From Piper betle (Eukaryota > Streptophyta > Magnoliopsida > Piperales > Piperaceae), in NCBI GenBank assembly GCA_033002965.1, contig JAURVB010010372.1, forward strand, positions 1 through 64,000: 64,000 bases of DNA, given 5' to 3'. A program made the translations under genes and the position numbers. The stretch's first letter is position 1. Each line of letters begins with the position of its first letter. The notes beneath the pieces were generated by a model. It saw only the letters and a list, made by a program, of their open reading frames with translations, did no database searches and was not told the DNA's origin. This document shows, piece after piece, positions 36,705 through 48,090 of the stretch.

Positions 36705-39700
36705 TGTAAAACCCCATTTTTGGGTTAGGGTTTTACCCAATTTTAGTTTTCCCTATTCGGGTCAATATCGAGTTGGTTCGAGTGAGCTCTAGCGAGACTA
36801 ATTTTCAGAATATTAGTATGGGGCATAGATGGCTATATAAACATTTTATGGAGATTGAGTATGCCCGACATGCATATGATATTTTCAGATATGATACCGT
36901 AGAGCAGGAGTTAACAGTTTATGCATGAGCTATACATATGATTTTCATGAGTTAACTAGGATTTTAGGCCTAAATCTAAACCGTTGCATGCATCATAGTG
37001 ATTTTGGACCATCGAATTGTGCCCTATGGGCCCACCTCGATTGTGTTTAGGGTTTCGAGGCCCATTTACCTTTCTTGCCTTCACTCTTGCCTATAGAGTC
37101 AATTTCAGGACTCAAGTCAGTTTTGAGTTCGGACGGTGTCGATCCAAACTTTCCATCCATATGTATAGTGCATGTACCCATAGGTGGCCCCCACTAGGCC
37201 ACGAGTTTTTGAATGTCCAGATCGTGCCATGTGGCAAGATCTGACCATCCACTCAGCTTTTATCTTCACCCATTAATTTCCCGAGTGTCCACGATTTTGA
37301 AATTTTCTACTATTATGCCGTTGCCACTTTGGCTTGCCATTGGTGTGACCCCTGCCCTCCTCTGGCCACCGCATTGGTACGGCCATGACCATCTCACGGC
37401 AGACTACCAGTCCGTACCCATCATCGCCACCGGAGCCACAGCAGTAGCCACCGGCAATGGTGTTTTCAGACTCGTTTTCCGCCGCCACCGCCGCCACCCT
37501 TTCAGACCATTTTTTGGCAACAGCCACCCCGACGGCTTCCCCTCCCTGAGATCTACATTTTGAGGCCACCCACATCCATCGCCGTGGTCACGATCACCAC
37601 TAGTGGTGATCCGCTCCTTTTCTTGCTATTTTCTGGCCGACTAGCGGCCGGACTCCTACAACAGTCACCACCATCACATTCCCCATCCTCCCCTCTTTTG
37701 ATCGCGATAGATGGCAACCTCTGCCTCACCGCCGTCAACATTCTCCAGCGACAAACATTGCTGCCCCCTTGTTCGGCTCGTTTACCCACCTGCCTGCGAC
37801 CGTGTTCGCCAGCTATGACCGCATCTGCCAGTTGCAACCATGTCTACCAACCCGCGACCGTGTCCGTCTGGTCATGCCCGAGTTCGCCAGCCCATGTCCA
37901 TGTTGTGTCCATCAGCCTAGCCAACCCAGCACATTTTCCAGTTAACCCAGACCGGGTTGGTTCAGCACTTACAGTTTGGTCTGGTTCAGCTTAGTTCAAT
38001 CCGGTTCGGCTTAGTTTCAGCCTGTTTTCGACTATTTCTTGACCATTTTTGGTAATTTAAGAACCTTTATATTAGTTTAGATGCATATTCATATGATTTA
38101 GCATGATTAGATATTATTATTATTTTTCTTTATTTATTTTTTAATTTTATTTATTTATTCATTATTATTTTTTATTCCTTATTATTTATTTATTTTATTT
38201 GTATGTGTATAGAATATGATGAATGTTTACATGATTATTTGATATTATTAATATTATATTTACTTGTGAATATTAGTCTTATTGTGTTTACTAAATTGTA
38301 TATGTATTTATTTGTTTATTCATTTGTTCGTACGTGTATGTTATTATTTAATTGTATTTAATTATGTATTCTGTAATAATGACTATGATATTATTATTAT
38401 TATTCATAATTAATTAAAATTAAATAATTTTTATTTATTAATTTATTTATATAATTATTATGTATTTATTTATTTAAATATTTAAATGATTACTAACATG
38501 AGTATATATAATATTTACTCGTGTTTAGTCATTTACGTATATAGTATACGATATTATTATTTTATGATTAGAGTATTGATTGTTTTTATGTATTTGTTAT
38601 CTATATATTTAGTAATGATTGTATGCATTTATTTATTTATTATTTGATATTAATTATTCTCTTTATTAAGTCTCGATTTGCGTGTTGTGTGTTTAGCGGT
38701 ATGTTTGTTTAGTATAGTCCTTTTATTAGGATGTATTGATGATATGAGCACACACCACGAGCATACATTATATATGGATGTTAGTGTTTTACTTAGTAGT
38801 GGGTTCCGATGTAGGTTCTGGAGTTCAAGCTCGCCGAAGATGTGCAAATATGCTTGGAGCTTGGACCACAGGTTCGTAGAACTCTACTTCTCTACTTGAC
38901 TCCTTGTGTGTCGAGTTTAATCGTGTTTTATATGTAAGATGACATTGGCAACGTTTTGTTGCATCCATCTGATGTTGGGCCATTTAGCTGTGTTTTCTAC
39001 CTATGTTTAATAAAACTACAAGGATGAGATCCCTTATTGGTTTTTGAATTTAAGCTCAAGAAATATATGATACAAGCCTCTTTTCTAAGCCTATTATATG
39101 AGTAGGTGCATTTTTACGAATTTCACGAATAAAAGAGTGAGCGGTATGGAGATATGTATGAATCGCACTAGTACTCCTTCAAACCATGAGGTAGTGTAGT
39201 GTATGATGGTAATACGTAATGCAGTGCATTTCTGGAAATTGTGGCACTAACTTAACCGTTCCCTTTGCCACTCGAGTACTGTGGCGGGTGATATGGAAGG
39301 TGTGAGGGCGTAAGTACTGTATGTATGTATGAATATGATTATGAGCCATGCATGAGAGCCGACAATTGCTTAAGTATGTTTGCTTACCGCCCAGTGTGAG
39401 GCAATCTTGAAGTTTCATAAGTTTTCGTGGGTAATGGAATACGCATTTGCCAGATTGTATTATTTATTTTTTGGACCAGTAACATTCATTACTGACGTTT
39501 TTCATATAATATATGTAGGTTTTGCAAATCCTAAGTCGACTTTGGTGCGAGGATAGATAAACGCTACACACACTTGAGCTCACGACAAGTTATTTACTTT
39601 CTTACTTTTATTTATGTTTGATGTGTTTTGATGTGTATTTAATAATGTCTTCCATTCTCATGACACAAAGAAGGTTGTTTCGATCTATTTCATCGATTGA

Positions 39701-39790
39701 GTTGTGCCGACCGACAACTTTAAACATGACTTGACTCAATCATAACATTTCTGATTCGGTTCTTCAGTGAACCAAAATTGGGGTGTTACA
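36705..39790 (+). mobile_element. Solo LTR of family A (A5), plus orientation
   Basis: 3086 bp, TGTAAAACCCC...GGGGTGTTACA, flanked by a perfect 5-bp duplication AAAAC (36700-36704 and 39791-39795). It contains a GC-rich region (37310-37950), an AT-rich tetranucleotide tract (38040-38680) and the LTR hairpin CAGTAA-...-TTACTG (39477-39494). Its parts match, in order and on the opposite strand, A2 at 6014-9300. No internal region or second LTR is present, as expected after LTR-LTR recombination. Confidence 0.88.
38040..38680. repeat. AT-rich TTAT/TTTA region in solo LTR A5
   Basis: Low-complexity TTATTTAT words, the counterpart of 7270-7800 in A2. Confidence 0.8.
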
Positions 39791-39795
39791 AAAAC

Positions 39796-42700
39796 CCTGA
39801 TTCGAATCCATCCCTACATCGCATCCATCTTCCTGTCCTGAGCAGCTAACAATCTTTGTCGAATAACCTCAACCATCCTCTAGGAGTCCTTAAGCAACTC
39901 TGGCCCAACTATTAATGGCTCACCATCCTCTAGCCAACTCGTCATTGATCTGTACAGCCTACCATATAATGTCTCAAATGGTGTCATCCCCATACTAGCC
40001 TGGTAACTATTGTTGTACATGAATTCCACTAAGGGTATATGCTCCTCTCAAGATCCACCGAAGTCCATCAAACACAACTGGAGCAAGTCCTTCAAGATTT
40101 GAATCATCCTCACAGACTGGCCGTCGGTCTTGACCTGCTAATAGACACAACATCGTGACACAACCCACCTATCACCTACAGACCGACGACAGAGTAAAGG
40201 AATCAAATCACCTACGTCCGCTTACCTGTTAAAAGAAATCATTATAGAGTAAAAGAATCAAACTAGAAGCGAGTCCTAAACAGACCTAATAGAAGCTCTA
40301 ATAGTGTCCAAGCACCTAGGTGGCGAACTCCTACTCCATACCTACACATCAAAACTAAAATCTATCATCCATTATGATGCATTCACACATCCTATTTCTC
40401 ACACATCAAAGCACTCATCCCATCAAGTCACACCCGTCAATCCATATTCAATTTTCTAGGCTATGTTGCATTTAATTAACAGTACATGCTTAATTTACTT
40501 AATTAGTTCCTTAGCATTTAATTTAATACAATTCAATCACACAATTCATTTTTTATTTACAATAAAAATATTTACCACATCAATCACTCAAATCCTAGTA
40601 TGTTGTGTTAATAATTTTCACTTTTAAGTATTTAGGTCAGAGTTAATTATACCTCGCATAGTCGGCAATCGGCGACGACTAGAGTTTTTTGCACGGTTTG
40701 AGATCATCACAAGTCCTAGCCACTAGTAAGATTAGCAAAAGTCCTGATACATCTTTACTGGGCCTAGATGAACCATAAACCTTGAATAATAAGCCTCATG
40801 AAGGTTGTCCTCACTCAATCTTGGATGTGCTGGCAGATCTAGAACATATACTCGTCTTCTCATCCTATACAGGTTGTCTGCCTCTCTGACCAAATTAGAA
40901 TAATTCCCTTGTACAAATCACTACTCTAGTAATTGATCATCTACCTGTGCATGTCTGACATAGTCTATAATGGTCAGACTGACTGTGAGCCTTGCCAACA
41001 CTGCTACAAGCTATCGGTCTACTACATCCTCTCTCTGGTCTTCACACTATATACCCATGGTTGCCAATCTGGCTCCACATACCACTGGTCTCCTCATAGC
41101 AATTGCACCACATTTGCCTTACTCAAATGGTAGGCAGTGTCAATATCATAGTTCGCAAGGAACTCTAACCATCTGCGTTGCCTACTGATTAGGTCCTTCT
41201 ACGTGAATATGTGCTTCAAGCTCTTATGATCGGTGAATAGCTCAAAGGGCACTCGATACAGATAGTGTCTCCATATGCACATAGCAAACATGATTGCTAC
41301 AATCTCCAAGTCATGTGTTAGATAATTCTGCTAATGAACTTACAACTGCTAGAAAATGTAAGCAATGACTTTGCCCCTCTACATCAAAACACATCTAAGT
41401 CCAACACAAGAGGCATCACTGCACACAGCTAAGTCATCATGGCCATCAGTTAGACTCAGCACTAGGGTGGTAGTGAGTCTCTCCTTTAGATTTCTAAAAC
41501 TCGATGCACAAGCATTTGTCCATATGAAACACTCCTCCTTCCTTGTCAGTCGTGTGAGAGGGGCTGCCTAGGAGGAGAAACCCTATATGAACCTCCTATA
41601 GTATCTGGCCAATCCTAGAAAACTTTGTGTCTTTGTAACTGTGGCAGGTCGCTCCCATCTCAATACTGCCTCATAGTGATTCCAACCATTGATATAACAT
41701 GTCTTAGAAAAACCACCTCGGACAGACAAAATTCACACTTGGAGAGCTTTGCATATAGGCAGTGCTCCCGTAGATCTACAAAGCAATCTGCAAGTGTGTC
41801 TCGTGCTCCTCTCTAGACCTCGAATAAATCAGGATATCATCCATGAACATTATCACAAATAGGTCCACGTATGGTTGAAACCCCTAGTTCATGAGATTTA
41901 TGAATGTTGTCGGTGAATTAGTTAGCCCAAAAGGCATGACTAAGAACTCATAATGCCTGTACCGAGTCCTAAAAGTTATCTTCGGTACATCATCCTCTCG
42001 TATCTTCAATTAATGGTAGCCAGATTGAAGATCTATCTTTGAATATACTACAGCTCCTCCAAGCTCGTCAAACAAATCATCTATCCGTGGGAGAGGGTAA
42101 CGTTCTTCATCCTAACTTGGTTGAGCAATCTGTAGTCAATGCACAACCATACATTCTCATTCTTCTCCCTGACAAAGAGGACCAGAGTGCTCCAAGGTGA
42201 GACACTCAATCTGATGAATCCCTACTCCAACAACTCCTAAAGCTAGGTCTTGAGCTCCCCTTAGCTCACATGGTGCCATCCTGTATGGTGCCCTAGAGCT
42301 AAGACTCGGTACCGAGAACCAAATCAAACGTAAACTCCACCTCTCTAGTAGGCGGTAGTCTGGGCACGTCATCTAGGAAGTACAACAGCAAATTCATTGA
42401 CCACTAGGATCTCTGCTAGCATTGAAGCTAACGGTTGAGGTTGAAGCTACCACAGTGGCAAGGAAGACCACCACTAAATCAATTGTTCGGCTCGCTGAAA
42501 TAAGATCAAACATCCAGCATCCTCTGCCTCCACCCTGCAATGCAATCTACATATTCTACTTTAGCCTGAGGTGGACCTTCTTCTTCTAGAAGTCTATCAA
42601 TGTACATGTCATGTCATCCAATCCATGTTGAAGATCATGTCAAACTCCCTCATCGGCAACACTGTAAAATCAGTCAACAGGATATACGATTGGATAAGCA

Positions 42701-44184
42701 CAATCGACTGTTACATACACTCTGGTATAAAATCAGTCTGGGCTCCAGCATGAGTCAATAAAACCAAATCATAGCCTAGATCCTCTTCAGACATACCAAT
42801 CCAACCAATAAATATCTTGGCTATGAAAGTATGCGTGCTACTAGAATCAAACAACATACTGGTGGTACTACTGTTGCTGTCATGGGTACCTTGGGCACTC
42901 GGCTACTTGGTGCCCCATCTCGCCGCATGCAAAGCATGTGCCTGTAGCTCTTCTACATGCACCTTGGTGGCGTCTCTAGCACTCTGAGCACAAGGTACTC
43001 CTAGTAGTCACCACCTTTGGAAGGACTAAGTTTGTTGAGGGAACCTTTGAACCCACTGTCCCTTAGCAACATACACTGCCACTCCACCATCAATCCTCCA
43101 CCTCTGCTGCTACGGCCCTGCTGATCCTTAGCTCTGTGCTTCTAACCCTTGCCGCTAGTATGCATTGTGCCCTTGGCTTGATGGTGTGAGTCATGGGCAT
43201 CCTTGCACTTCAGTGCCCTCATTACTACCTTGAATTGGGTGGAACATGAAAAAGTGGCAAAAACTACTTGCACATTGATATAAAAGCCTGAAAAACTAGG
43301 CAGCTTGCTCCCTCTCTAAGGCAAAGCTACCCAGAGCAAACCTCTCTAGCATGAGGAATCTATCTAGTACTCTACCATGGATGTACCCTCCACTTGTCTA
43401 AGGGACAAAAACTCCATCTTTTTCTTTGCCCTGACAATGGCAGAGAAGTACTAGGAGTAGATGACCTCCCAAAACTAGTCCCATGAGATCTGCTCTAGGG
43501 CCTCTACCCTCCAAAAAAGCAGTATGAGCAAACTCCCACCAAAGCTGACCCATACTTTGCATGGCCCCGGTGACCACGCTCAGCCATAGTTTTAGAGATC
43601 AGCCAATATGTGTCAGTACTATCCATTTTGGATCAATTCACTCTAGTGCAATCTCAGGATTTGTGCTCCTGTAGAAGAGGTGCCCACTGTGCTTTAGGAA
43701 GCAGTCAACATTCCACTGCTCCCTAGTCTAAGGAAGCACGGGCTCCTACTACCCGAGCCTCTCCTACTATGAATTGTCAAGGCCTTGCCATCTCCACCTC
43801 ATTGTCTACCTGTTTGGGGAGCAAAACTCCCACTGGCATCCCTGGGACTGAGATCTCATACAACCACTATAGGTGGGGTTGTGGGGATGTGTGGAAAATA
43901 TACGGGTGGCAATGGTGGTGGCAGTACACGCTCTGGCTCAGAGGCCCTAGCAGGACCTTCTGCCTCAGCTGGCCTCTTCTCTAGTCTGACCACGCCATTG
44001 CATTCTCCCAGACTATGTCCAATAGCCAGTTCATATCATCACGGGACCACTGCTAGTCCTCCTGTGCTCTCAACTGCTCAACCCTCAAGGCCTACTTCTC
44101 CACTCGCAAGACCCTTATCAGCTCTGTCTACAGGTCTAGACTAGGCTTCTTCATGAGCAATGGGAATCACATGGTAGGGGCCAT
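39796..44184 (-). pseudogene. A3 gag-pol remnant, minus strand (Ty3/Gypsy)
   Basis: Read from 44184 downward: gag starts at ATGGCCCCTACC. The zinc knuckle is CFACGEMGHQVAEC (42938-42897). RT is about 42400-41600, with RAPYRMAP and FMDDILIYSR. RNase H is about 41560-41080, with [12 protein letters not shown] and [10 protein letters not shown]. Integrase is about 40940-40660 and 40144-39960, with TDGQSVRMIQILKDLL and NNSYQASMGMTPFETLYGR. Integrase is split by an LTR fragment (40145-40640). Many stops and frame changes make it a pseudogene. Motifs and domain order are those of Ty3/Gypsy chromoviruses. The RT catalytic box reads MDDI. Confidence 0.85.
40145..40650 (-). mobile_element. LTR fragment inside A3 integrase
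   Basis: The complement matches 33190-33590 of solo LTR A4. Shared words (given on +) are TTAATTAACAGTACATGCTT, AAAGCACTCATCCCATCAAG and GCATTCACACATCCTAT. The integrase reading resumes on both sides. The termini do not coincide with LTR ends, so this is a truncated or rearranged insertion. Confidence 0.65.
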
Positions 44185-44190
44185 TGCCGG

Positions 44191-44340
44191 TGTAACGACT
44201 CAACCCAAAGTGTAACTTAATAAGCTAAGTCATCTCTTCAAAAGTGGTTAACAAAGTTAAAGATCTATAATCCATTCCCACTTATAAACATAATTTTACC
44301 CTAGTAGGTCTTATATGTGGGACTAAGTTGAGGGATCTCA
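44191..44340 (-). repeat. TRIM LTR1
   Basis: 150 bp, TGTAACGACT to GGGATCTCA, adjoining A3 gag. A purine-rich tract on the minus strand (GGGTGGATTT) abuts its sense start. Confidence 0.8.
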
Positions 44341-44398
44341 AAATCCACCCACATTAGTGTAACCCAAGCCCACAACCTTCTTTGGCCATGACCGGTAG

Positions 44399-47241
44399 TG
44401 TAAAGACTGTGAAAAAAAAAAGGACGTGAACGCGGTTCGGGAAGGACCGAACGTGTTATATACAATACCTGGTTTATTCTACCCGGTTAATTATTATATT
44501 TTGTTATTTACCCAGTTACCCGATTAAATAAAATACGGGTGTTTTCACATACCCTAGCCATCATTTCATTTTATTTTATAAGGACGTCCTCCACCCTAGC
44601 CTTTATTCGCATTTTCTTCTCCTCTTCCTTACCGCCGTGTCTTCTTCCTTGCTTAGGTATTCTTCCTATCTCCCTCTTCTTAATTTTCTTGCATGCATAT
44701 TTTAATTTGATAATAAGCTTTATAATCGTGAGGATTAAAGTTTAAAATCAACAAGAAAGAAACTAAACACGATTGTTGGCCGACGAGTTCCCCTGTTTTG
44801 AGCGAGATGGGCAAGCATAGGAAAAGTTTAGCTAGGAATCGGTGGCAACAGTCATTCTGACGTCCGAAGATGATCCTACTCTCTTCGCCGATTAGTGTAG
44901 GGTCGATCTCACGTGTGGATGACAGCCTAGGGTGGTAAATGGCCAAAAATAGAGGACTGGCGGCAAAAATAGAGGCGACGTGGTAGGTGGAAGAAATCCG
45001 GTCTTCCTAGGTGGCGACGGGCTATAATCTATCCAGGGATGAGTCGATAGGGGTCGAGGGTTCTAGGCGAACACCCAATTGAGGCTGCAAGCGCTCACCG
45101 GCGGTGGAATCGGCGACGTGAGTGCACCACTAGGCAGGAAATGCAGGCGTCGTCGTGGCTGGAACGCGGCCGGAGTTGGCCGCGGCGACACCGCAATGAC
45201 ATGGCAAGGCTGGGCGGTGACAATTAATGGCGGTCAGAGACAATCGCCGGTGGCAGCTGGAGTGCGGCTAATATCGGGAACAAGGGATGGCGCCGGGAAA
45301 GAAGAAGAAGAAGAAAATTACCGTAGGTGGCAAACTTGTAAATAATGTTTGACTCGACACAACTTGAGTTAAATAATAATACCAACTCATAAATAACACT
45401 TGATTCGATACCGACTTGAGTTAAAAATAATACAAACTACATAATAAATCTTTAAAAATAATTATTTTAATAGGTTATTAAACTATAGTTCAGGTGGCAA
45501 TCACTAGTGTCGAACCTAAATAACATAATAAAAATAAATAAAGTTCGAAACTTTATTTAGTCGAATAATTTAAAATAATTGTATTAATAATATTTTTAAA
45601 TAATACAAATTATTTTAAATAATTAAATTGAACAACTTAATTAATTTAATTGCTATAAATAATAGTAGTGATCAAAAATTATAACAGTAAACTAAATCAT
45701 TAAGATCGGGGTTAAGTAATTATCACCGTGAAGGAAAATTAAATACTTATTTATTAGTAATAATTATTTTATCAACTGTTAAATATAAATTATGATTTAG
45801 ATAATTAATATAATATGTAAAGTAGGACTTAAATGATTATCTCAGATGAATAATTAATTATCTCCATAGATTTGTTGAGAATTTAATATTTAATATTTTT
45901 GAATTGTTACTTGATATGTGGTCAAAATTTTGATAATGATATATATATTAGACATTTAGTTGCATGCATTTTTACACTAATAAAATTATACTTATGTATA
46001 ATTTTATATTCTCGTTCAGATTAGGATTATTGGTCGTAGCTGAGAGTTCGAAATATCTAGGTCCATATAATTATTTTAAATATTATATTTTCCCAAACTG
46101 GTATAATTATATAAAACGTTGTATTTCCCCAAACTAATACAAACTAGTATAACTATATGAAATGTTGTATTTTATCAAACCGATCGCCTTGTCGGCACTA
46201 ATCTTAGAATGAGCTGGGAGACAATTTCTAATCTCAGAATGAACTGAGAGAACATGACTAATCCCAAAATGAATTGGGAGACCAACTAATCTCATAATGA
46301 CCTGGGAGACAATTTCTAATCTAAGAATGAACTGAGAGGACATGACTAATCCCAAAATGAATTGGGAGACCATCTAATCTCAGAATGAGCTGGGAGACAA
46401 TTTCTAATCTAAGAATGAACTGAGAGACCATGACTAATCCCAAAATGAATTGGGAGATCACCTAATCACAGAATGAGCTGGGAGACAATTTTTAATATTA
46501 GAATGAACTAGGAGACCATGACCAATCTCAAAATAAATTGGGAGACCACCTAATCTCGGAATGAGCTGGGAGACAATTTCTAATCTCAGAATGAACTAGG
46601 AGACTATGTCTAATCTCAAAATGAATTGGGAGACCACCTAATCTCAGAATGAGCTGGGAGACAATTTCTAATCTTAGAATGAACTGGGAGACCATGACTA
46701 ATCTCAAAATGAATTGGGAGGCCACCTAATCTCAGAATGAGCTGGGAGACAACTTTAATAATCTCAGAATGACCTGAGAGACAAATTACTAATCTCAGAA
46801 TAACGTGAGAGATAATTACTAATGACTTGTGTAATAATAATAATGAAAACAAGTGAAATTATAATAGGAATTATATTGACTTATTTCATTTAATTATGCG
46901 GCTTAGTGGTTTTATCACTAATGCAGAATTGCCTCCGCATGTGAGCAATATTGGACTGAAGATCAGAAGTGTGGTTGGTGGTTTTACCAACCTAGGTATG
47001 GTGAATCGATAATAAAAAATTGTACTTCCTTATTATTCTCTTGTGTTATAAATGTGGCTATGGGAAACAGTTCGAAACTGTGGGACAATTATTTTATATT
47101 TTAGAGAACATGATTATTGTTATGATTTATATTATATGTTTCAAGACTTATTTGTTGTATTTCAATTCATATTATAAAATGATACATTTACATTACCTAT
47201 ATTTTTAAGTAACACCCGGTCTGGTCGGGTGGGTCGTTACA
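44399..47241 (+). repeat. Tekay 5' LTR
   Basis: 2843 bp, TGTAAAGACTG...GTCGTTACA. In order it holds a hairpin GTTCGG-GAAGGA-CCGAAC (44435-44452), a TATA-like TTTTATAAGG (44574-44583) followed by a CT-rich leader, a GC-rich block (44800-45350), an AT-rich stretch, three ~38-bp GGTATAA-type repeats (46066-46190), a minisatellite (46199-46822), and a hairpin TTAGTG-GTTTTAT-CACTAA (46903-46921). Confidence 0.92.
46199..46822 (+). repeat. LTR minisatellite, ~29-bp subunits in an ~88-bp higher-order unit
   Basis: Copies of TAATCTCAGAATGARCTGGG plus AGACMATTTC/ATGAC alternate with TAATCTCAAAATGAATTGGG plus AGACCACC. Three subunit types recur in a fixed order, giving a period of about 86-90 bp over roughly seven cycles. 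The array ends in diverged GACCTGAGAGA variants. Open frames across it on either strand come from the repeat and are not genes. Confidence 0.92.
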
Positions 47242-47243
47242 AG

Positions 47244-47255
47244 TGGTATCAGAGC
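47244..47255 (+). promoter_or_regulatory. Tekay primer binding site (tRNA-iMet type)
   Basis: TGGTATCAGAGC lies two bases after the 5' LTR. It is identical to the B1 site at 31317. Confidence 0.92.
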
Positions 47256-47419
47256 CCGGTTCCCATTCGCTTACATTTTATGACTCAAGTACCTTGTTGA
47301 AAAGTCTAATAATTATCTTTTACCATTGTGTTGTGTTATTAATTAACAAATTCATTTGCTGCTAATAAACCTAAGTGAAAGAAGAAATACTAATGAACCA
47401 TGATGGTTTGACGTTTTAG

Positions 47420-48090
47420 ATGGGAGGCACTCGTAGACAGTCAAACCAAGCTACTCCGTCCAATGTGAACACCAAGAATGTATTGGCTCAGATCCTAACA
47501 GCCATCAGGGACTAGCGCAAGCTTCAGAAAATACAAATTCTGTGGTTCAAAATATTGCTCAGTGGTTACCGGGAGTGGTAGCAGGGCAAGGTGCCTCAAA
47601 CTTAGTAGCGGGTCCCAGAATCACCCCAAATGGTGGTCAGGGAAGTGCCCAAGGATGGGCAGGGTTAGCAGACTCGGGCAAGCGAGGGAAGTGTCCAAAC
47701 CCAGTGCCACCGGTAGATCCGACAAGTGGTACCACCAGCTATTGATGGTAGTGACCGTTACACTAGGGAAAAGTTCAGGAAGAATGGAGCTGAACAATTT
47801 ATTAGAGAGATCAATCCAATTAAGGCAGAGAGTTGGATTGACATTACCAAAAAAGCGTTTAGGGCCCTATCTGTGCCCCACCACCATCAAGTGAGGTTGG
47901 CAACATGCATGCTTCAAGAAGAAGCATCTTACTGGTGGAAATCCATGGAAAAAAAACACATTCCATCGACGAAGATTTCCTCCATCGCGTGGGCGGAATT
48001 TGTAGCAGCTTTCAATGGACAATATTTTCCAGAGCTAGTTGTCCAGAAGAAAACACTGGAATTTGCTAATTTGGTTCAGGGGAGGATTCG
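47420..48090 (+). pseudogene. Tekay gag remnant
   Basis: Starts at ATGGGAGGCACTCGTAGACA. An early stop and frame changes break the first ~300 bp. A readable stretch from about 47726 contains the capsid-type retrotransposon gag core (AESWIDITKKAFRAL, then EEASYWWKSM and [14 protein letters not shown]). After EFANLVQG the sequence passes directly into the start of RT. The gag C-terminus, the CCHC zinc knuckle and the protease are therefore deleted. Capsid assembly and polyprotein cleavage could not be supplied by this copy. Confidence 0.85.

Noticed and set aside
37213..37994. Open frames of 94-144 codons on both strands
   Set aside because: They lie in the GC-rich part of solo LTR A5, overlap on both strands and have no recognisable domain.
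35128..39790. A single foldback transposon with TGTAACACCCC/GGGGTGTTACA inverted ends
   Set aside because: The inverted ends are the termini of two oppositely oriented family A LTRs. The AAAAC duplication at 36700-36704 and 39791-39795 shows that the right-hand LTR inserted independently.
46528..46852. Repetitive minus-strand open frames (SQFILRL / PIHFEI / PAHSEI type)
   Set aside because: They are translations of the LTR minisatellite. The 88-bp period shifts the frame, and no repeat-protein family fits.
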